A DNA stretch of 64,000 bases from Lachnospiraceae bacterium NK3A20. GTDB taxonomy: Bacteria > Bacillota > Clostridia > Lachnospirales > Lachnospiraceae. Position numbers and translations under genes: made by a program. Where the stretch lies: contig FNQX01000015.1 in NCBI GenBank assembly GCA_900107575.1, positions 17,779 to 81,778 on the forward strand, in the 5' to 3' direction. Positions within the stretch are counted from its first letter, which is position 1. Each line of letters opens with the position of its first letter. The notes beneath the pieces are model-generated. The model was not told the origin of the DNA. It did not search any database and saw nothing but the letters and a program-made list of their open reading frames with translations. Below are positions 59,842-64,000 of this stretch, one piece after another.

Positions 59842-59921
59842 GCGTATCTGTTCAGTACAGCCTGAAGCAAAAGCCCAGGGGCTTGCTTCTTTGGGCGTAC
59901 CAATGTAGATATTCAGTAGGC
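59842..59921 (+). repeat. R1 element, copy 4
   Basis: Full-length copy. GTATCT (59844-59849) pairs with AGATAT (59907-59912); inside, CTGT-TCAGT-ACAG and the long hairpin GAAGCAAAAGCC / GGCTTGCTTC. It ends 46 bases before the dehydrogenase start. Confidence 0.65.
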
Positions 59922-59966
59922 AAAGTATATGTTCGGCAGACAGGCCGCAGTTTAGGAGGATTGGAT

Positions 59967-61298
59967 ATGGCAAGCTGTATCGATGGGCTGTACGAGAGGC
60001 TCGTGAACAAAGAAGATAATCTGGCACTGGTAGGCCTTGGCTATGTGGGCATGCCGATCGCAGTTGCTTTCGCGAAGAAGATCAATGTCATCGGCTTCGA
60101 TTTCAATGAGAAGAAAATCGGACTCTATCAGAACGGTATCGATCCGACCAACGAGGTGGGCGACGAAGCGGTCAGAGAGTCCAGTGTGAAGTTCACGGCA
60201 GATCCTGCAGCGCTCAAAGATGCACGCTTTATCATCGTCGCGGTGCCGACGCCGGTCAACGATGACCACACGCCGGATCTCTCCCCTGTCGAGGGCGCGG
60301 CGAAGTTTGTCGGCGAGAACATTCAGAAGGGCACGGTCGTTGTTTTCGAATCCACGGTTTATCCGGGCGTTACGGAAGAGACTTGCATCCCGATCATTGA
60401 GAAATACTCGGGACTCAAATGCGGCACAGACTGGAAGATCGGCTACTCCCCGGAGAGAATCAACCCCGGCGACAAGGTGCACCGCCTCAACACGATCAAA
60501 AAGATCGTATCCGGCATGGACGAAGAGACGCTCGACGTCGTTGCGAAGACCTACGAGCTGGTCGTGGATGCCGGTGTGCACAGAGCTTCCTCCATTCAGG
60601 TCGCGGAGGCCGCCAAGGTCATCGAGAACTCCCAGCGTGACATCAACATCGCGTTCATGAATGAGCTCTCCATCATCTTCCACAAGATGAATATCGACAC
60701 CAAGGAAGTGCTGGAAGCGGCAGGCACGAAATGGAATTTCCTCAATTTCCGCCCGGGTCTTGTCGGCGGTCACTGCATCGGCATTGACCCTTACTACCTG
60801 ACCTACCGCGCGGAACAGTTCGGCTACCACTCCCAGATCATTCTCTCCGGCCGCCGCATCAACGACGACATGGGCAAATACTGCGCGGAGAGCCTGGTCA
60901 AGCTCATGATCCGCAACGACATCCAGGTGAACCACGCAAGGGTCGCAATCCTCGGCTTCACGTTCAAGGAGAACTGCCCCGACACTCGCAACACCAAGGT
61001 CATGGACATCGTGAAGGAACTGCGGGAATACGGCATTGAGCCCATGGTCGTGGATCCCCAGGGCGACGCAGCGGAGGCGAAGCGCCTCTACGGCATCAAT
61101 TTCTGTGACATGGACAAGGTGAAGGACATGGATGCGGTTCTGATGGCGGTGAAGCACAGCGAGTTCGAGAGCTTCACACCAAAGGACATCTCGAAGTTCT
61201 ACCGTGCGGACCGCAAGACAAAGGTCTTCGCTGACATCAAGGGTGTCTACAACAGAGAAGACTTCCCGGCACCGGCATGGGATTACTGGCGCCTGTAA
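59967..61298 (+). CDS. UDP-sugar 6-dehydrogenase (WbpA/TviB-like)
   Basis: 443 residues from ATG 59967 after AGGAGG. NAD domain LALVGLGYVGMPIAVAFAKK, then VAVPTPVNDDHTPDLSPVEG, VFESTVYPGVTEETC, GYSPERINPGDK, the active Cys270 in GGHCIGIDPYY, and ILGFTFKENCPDTRNTK. The TYRAEQFGYHSQIILSGRRIN segment is that of UDP-GlcNAc/UDP-GalNAc 6-dehydrogenases. It makes an N-acetyl-hexosaminuronic acid donor, giving the glycan negative charge. Confidence 0.92.
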   Translation: MASCIDGLYERLVNKEDNLALVGLGYVGMPIAVAFAKKINVIGFDFNEKKIGLYQNGIDPTNEVGDEAVRESSVKFTADPAALKDARFIIVAVPTPVNDDHTPDLSPVEGAAKFVGENIQKGTVVVFESTVYPGVTEETCIPIIEKYSGLKCGTDWKIGYSPERINPGDKVHRLNTIKKIVSGMDEETLDVVAKTYELVVDAGVHRASSIQVAEAAKVIENSQRDINIAFMNELSIIFHKMNIDTKEVLEAAGTKWNFLNFRPGLVGGHCIGIDPYYLTYRAEQFGYHSQIILSGRRINDDMGKYCAESLVKLMIRNDIQVNHARVAILGFTFKENCPDTRNTKVMDIVKELREYGIEPMVVDPQGDAAEAKRLYGINFCDMDKVKDMDAVLMAVKHSEFESFTPKDISKFYRADRKTKVFADIKGVYNREDFPAPAWDYWRL

Positions 61299-61438
61299 TT
61301 TTCACCGGGACACCACACATCGTACACATCGGAAGGGACAGAACGGCCAACAGGCACGCGCTGCCCTTTTCTTATGTATAGAGTCACAGAGGGCAGCGGC
61401 CGCAAAATGTGGTATGTTATTGAAGGAGGTGCCAGGGC

Positions 61439-61870
61439 ATGACAAAAGACGTATATATCACGGTCCAGGGCAGCCACATCGTGGACGGCACGCCGCAGGA
61501 GCCGGTCGTGACAAAGGCGCGGGGCAAATACTATTACCGCGGCGGCAAACACTACCTGCTCTATGACGAGGAGCTGGAGGGTGTGGAGCAACCGATCAGC
61601 AGTGTTGTGAAGTTCAACGACACACTGCTCGAGGTCAGGAAAAAGGGGAGCCTGGAATCTCTCATGGTATTCGAGAAGGACAAGCTCAATGTCGCGCGGT
61701 ACGCAACGGGCGCCGGCACCATCGAAGTCGGCGTGAAAGCGGCGGACATCGCTCTCGAGGAGGCTACCGGCAGGATCCGCATCAGCGTGACGTACGAGAT
61801 GTTCGCGGGCTGCGGCAAGGTGCAGGACAGCCGGGTCACCATCACTGCGGTTCCGTACCCGTTCATTTAA
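61439..61870 (+). CDS. DUF1934 family protein (YwiB-like)
   Basis: 143 residues, beta-barrel of the calycin type; start after AAGGAGGTG. GKYYYRGGKHYLLYDEE and the late RISVTYEM strand, with C-terminal VTITAVPYPF, are DUF1934 features. A small cytosolic protein of unknown ligand, usually a housekeeping gene in Firmicutes; not clearly linked to polysaccharide synthesis. Confidence 0.85.
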   Translation: MTKDVYITVQGSHIVDGTPQEPVVTKARGKYYYRGGKHYLLYDEELEGVEQPISSVVKFNDTLLEVRKKGSLESLMVFEKDKLNVARYATGAGTIEVGVKAADIALEEATGRIRISVTYEMFAGCGKVQDSRVTITAVPYPFI

Positions 61871-61880
61871 GAGGTGAGAA

Positions 61881-62621
61881 TTGAGAATAGCAGTCAGACT
61901 CGATGACATGACCCCCGGCATGGACTGGGAGAAATTCGACAGGATGAAGGCGATCCTCGATGCGGTGGAAGCGTATCCTCTCATCGGCATTGTGCCGGAT
62001 TCGCATGATGCGAAGCTCTCGATTGACCCCGAGAGGGGTGACTTCTGGGAGAGGATGCGGGGGCTGGAGGAAGAGGGCTGGACGATCGCCCTCCACGGCT
62101 GGCACCACGTGTACACGACGAAAGAGGGCGGCATGTTCCCGCTGAACCGTCAGTCGGAGTTTGCAGGGCTCTCTTATGAGAGGCAGCGCGCGATGATCGG
62201 CGAGGGCAGGCAGCTCCTGGAGGATCACGGCATCCTCACGGACATCTTCATGGCCCCGTCCCACTCCTATGACAGGAACACGCTGCGGGCGCTGCGAGAT
62301 GAAGGTTTCACGAAAATGACGGACGGCTTCGGGAAGACGCCCTATATTTATGACGGGATTACGTTCTATCCGATTTCCGTCGACAGGAAGAGATCCCTTG
62401 CGGATGAGAGCGATGCGGCAACGACCTTCGTCTACCACTGCAACACGATGACGGACGCCGATTTCGCCGCCGCAGAGAAGGTTCTGAGATCGCACGACAT
62501 CCTCCCTTATCGTGAGTATCTGTACTATCCCGCGAAGGAGCGGGGCGCTCTTGGCCGCGCCGGGGAGTATCTTCTCGCGCTCGCAAAGCGCACTGCGGTA
62601 TCCCTGCGGAAGCGCGGATGA
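61881..62621 (+). CDS. DUF2334 / polysaccharide deacetylase-like protein
   Basis: 246 residues from a TTG start with GAGGTGAGAA upstream. MRIAVRLDDMTPGMDWEKFD gives the D-D metal ligands; IALHGWHHVYTTKEGG gives the His pair (HxxxH-like HGWHH); MAPSHSYDRNTLRALRDEGF is the conserved substrate side. No signal peptide, so it acts in the cytoplasm, likely removing an acetyl from a sugar or lipid-linked intermediate. Confidence 0.82.
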   Translation: MRIAVRLDDMTPGMDWEKFDRMKAILDAVEAYPLIGIVPDSHDAKLSIDPERGDFWERMRGLEEEGWTIALHGWHHVYTTKEGGMFPLNRQSEFAGLSYERQRAMIGEGRQLLEDHGILTDIFMAPSHSYDRNTLRALRDEGFTKMTDGFGKTPYIYDGITFYPISVDRKRSLADESDAATTFVYHCNTMTDADFAAAEKVLRSHDILPYREYLYYPAKERGALGRAGEYLLALAKRTAVSLRKRG

Positions 62622-62652
62622 CAATGCGGAAGACATAGAGGTGTGGATTACG

Positions 62653-63879
62653 ATGAAAGAGGAACCGATCCGGGTACTGCATGTCCTGGGCAAACTGAAT
62701 ATGGGCGGAGCCGAGAGCCGGATCATGGACCTTTACCGTCACATTGACCGCACGAAGGTGCAGTTCGATTTCCTCTCGCACTATCAGCTGCCGAAGGGGG
62801 AGAAGATCGAAGATCTTTCTTCGGAGCACCTCGCCACTCTGCGCGTGCCGGAGTTCTACGATGAGGAGATCCGCGCCCTCGGCGGCAGGATCTATGTGCT
62901 GCCAAGATTCACCGGGCTGAACATCGGACAGTACCGAAAGGCGGCCAGGGACTTTTTCCGGGAGCATCACGACTTCGCCATCGTCGAGGGCCACATGACC
63001 TCAATGGCGTCTGTGTACCTTCCGATTGCGAAAAAAGAAGGCGTGCCCGTCACCATGGCGCACGCAAGGAGCGCCGGCGTCGACGCGGGGTTCCGAGGCC
63101 TTGCAACCCGGTGGATGCGAAGGTCGCTCGCGGATCGGTGTGATGTCTGCCTCTCCTGTTCCAAAGCGGCCTCGGCCGCTGTTTACGGACAGAAGGCGGT
63201 ACGGGAGGGCAGGGTGCAGGTCATTCCCAATGCCCTTGATGTGCAAAGTTTCTACTACGATCCCGCGCGCAGGCAGAAGATCCGGCAGGAGCTCGGGATC
63301 CCGGACACCGCGATTGTGCTCGGGCATGTCGGCCGATTCGACATCATGAAGAATCAGACCTTCCTCGCGGACATCGTGGAGCAGCTTTGCGAAATTCAAA
63401 AGGATGCGGACTACCGCTGCCTGTTCGTGGGCTCGGGCGATCTGGAGAAGGCGGTGCGGGCCGCGTTCGCTAAGGCAAACCTGGAGGACAGGGCCATCTT
63501 TGCGGGGCAGTGTGACAGGGATCGAACGGTTGGCATGTACCAGGCGTTCGACGCCTTTGTGTTCCCGTCGCTGTATGAAGGACTGCCGGGCACGGTCATT
63601 GAGGCGCAGGCAGCGGGCCTTCCCTGCCTTATCTCCGACAGGATTACGGACGAGGTCTGTGTGACGGATAACGTCTGTCAGTATTCCCTGCAGAACGTGA
63701 ATGCGTGGGCGGACAAGCTGCAGAGCCTCACCTCAGGGGATCAGGAATATTTCTCCGATGCGGCAAGGAGCGACAGGAGCGCTGCGGCGATCCGGGCGCT
63801 GGGGACTGCGGGGTACGACGTTGTGAGCGCTGCCGTCCGAATGCAGCAGTATTACCTGCAGCTCGCAGGCAGGAAGTGA
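62653..63879 (+). CDS. Glycosyltransferase family 4 (EpsF-like)
   Basis: 408 residues from the ATG at 62653; upstream in-frame starts overlap the deacetylase gene. VLHVLGKLNMGGAESRIMDL start, VPVTMAHARSAGVDAGFRGL (typical EpsF-type acceptor loop), VIPNALDVQSFYYDP, donor domain LGHVGRFDIMKNQTFLADIV and catalytic FPSLYEGLPGTVIEAQAAGL. Similar to exopolysaccharide transferases of the EpsF/CapM group. Last gene in the window. Confidence 0.9.
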   Translation: MKEEPIRVLHVLGKLNMGGAESRIMDLYRHIDRTKVQFDFLSHYQLPKGEKIEDLSSEHLATLRVPEFYDEEIRALGGRIYVLPRFTGLNIGQYRKAARDFFREHHDFAIVEGHMTSMASVYLPIAKKEGVPVTMAHARSAGVDAGFRGLATRWMRRSLADRCDVCLSCSKAASAAVYGQKAVREGRVQVIPNALDVQSFYYDPARRQKIRQELGIPDTAIVLGHVGRFDIMKNQTFLADIVEQLCEIQKDADYRCLFVGSGDLEKAVRAAFAKANLEDRAIFAGQCDRDRTVGMYQAFDAFVFPSLYEGLPGTVIEAQAAGLPCLISDRITDEVCVTDNVCQYSLQNVNAWADKLQSLTSGDQEYFSDAARSDRSAAAIRALGTAGYDVVSAAVRMQQYYLQLAGRK

Positions 63880-63915
63880 AGTTTGGAAGTCCTGCTGATG
63901 CAGTACTTCCAAACT
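63880..63915 (+). repeat. Perfect 11-bp-arm hairpin after the last gene
   Basis: AGTTTGGAAGT (63880-63890) and ACTTCCAAACT (63905-63915) with a 14-base loop, starting at the end of the GT4 gene. No T-tract follows. Confidence 0.7.
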
Positions 63916-63945
63916 GTCCTCGGTGACGAAAGCGTCCCCGAGGAC
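63916..63945 (+). repeat. Second hairpin of a tandem series
   Basis: GTCCTCGG (63916-63923) and CCGAGGAC (63938-63945), directly adjoining the previous hairpin and followed by R2 copy B. Confidence 0.65.
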
Positions 63946-63952
63946 CCGATAC

Positions 63953-63996
63953 ATGCGAAACCGCCTGCGCGGATTTCGCATGCGGGTGCCGCAAAA
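63953..63996 (+). repeat. R2 element, copy B
   Basis: ATGCGAAA (63953-63960) pairs with TTTCGCAT (63974-63981), enclosing CCGCCTGCGCGG, then GCGGGTGCCGCAAAA. The core is the same as copy A at 29289-29331 between the encapsulin cargo and shell genes. Confidence 0.65.
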
Positions 63997-64000
63997 TTCG

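Larger units (their letters stand above)
59576..59966. other. 391-base gene-free region with P2 and R1 copy 4
   Basis: Contains palindrome P2 (59577-59719), about 110 bases without clear features apart from the candidate promoter TGGTATAGT (59825-59833), and R1 copy 4 (59842-59921). An in-frame GTG at 59832 exists upstream of the dehydrogenase, but it runs through R1 and is not used here. Confidence 0.6.

Noticed and set aside
59832..59966. N-terminal extension of the UDP-sugar dehydrogenase from a GTG at 59832
   Set aside because: The extension translates R1 itself; the ATG at 59967 has a perfect AGGAGG and gives the family's normal N-terminus.
1..64000. CRISPR arrays, tRNA or rRNA genes, insertion sequences with transposases
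   Set aside because: No regularly spaced repeat-spacer array, no cloverleaf I could recognise, no rRNA-like stretch and no transposase-like protein in any frame.

Overview
The window reads as chromosomal DNA of a Gram-positive anaerobe of class Clostridia, most likely Lachnospiraceae-like. This is inferred from strong GGAGG-type ribosome binding sites, Clostridia-type small prophage proteins (DUF4314, DUF5049), a Tn916-type integrase, Cpl-7 (CW_7) endolysin repeats and fairly GC-rich host genes. It has three parts.

(1) About 1-24,900 is a largely intact siphovirus-type prophage, cut by the left window edge. In order it carries a DNA methyltransferase and small accessory genes; an HK97-type packaging and head module (small and large terminase, portal, ClpP-like protease, capsid); connectors, major tail protein and a tail chaperone with a programmed -1 frameshift; tape measure and tail tip proteins; holins and a two-enzyme endolysin; then regulatory genes, excisionase-like proteins and the integrase. 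Three cargo ('moron') genes interrupt the late operon: a minus-strand ORF6N/PLD-like regulator, an AT-rich membrane protein, and a minus-strand SymE-like gene.

(2) About 25,100-30,600 is a small mixed region: low-molecular-weight phosphatase, DUF1294, an NYN nuclease, DUF1304, and a complete encapsulin iron-storage operon. The encapsulin operon has a consensus promoter, a ferritin-like cargo with a C-terminal targeting tail and the shell protein, and it is bracketed by two nearly identical large hairpins.

(3) About 30,600-63,900 is a long, almost entirely plus-strand surface polysaccharide locus. It holds a GT52-like transferase and a PglK-like flippase; an acyltransferase; GT-C type membrane proteins; WecE aminotransferase and a GNAT; a polyprenyl-P GT2; a Wzy/WaaL-like protein; a PglF-PglE-PglC-like set that should make and load a 4-amino-4,6-dideoxy-sugar; a PLP enzyme/ATP-grasp pair; five GT4 transferases; an MBOAT/SGNH O-acetylation pair; a UDP-sugar dehydrogenase; and a DUF2334 deacetylase-like protein. 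Together these look like synthesis, export and decoration of an acidic, amino-sugar-rich, O-acetylated glycan.

The least explained signals are non-coding. A roughly 70-80 bp element (called R1 here) occurs four times on the same strand, mostly just upstream of operon segments, with a compensated outer stem. Two very long palindromes (P1, about 200 bp inside a 400-bp nested inverted-repeat field; P2, 143 bp) share a core. A second repeat (R2) lies between the encapsulin cargo and shell genes and again at the right edge. A palindrome is present both in the promoter and inside the coding sequence of the ORF6N gene. All calls are from reading the sequence; no database search was run.
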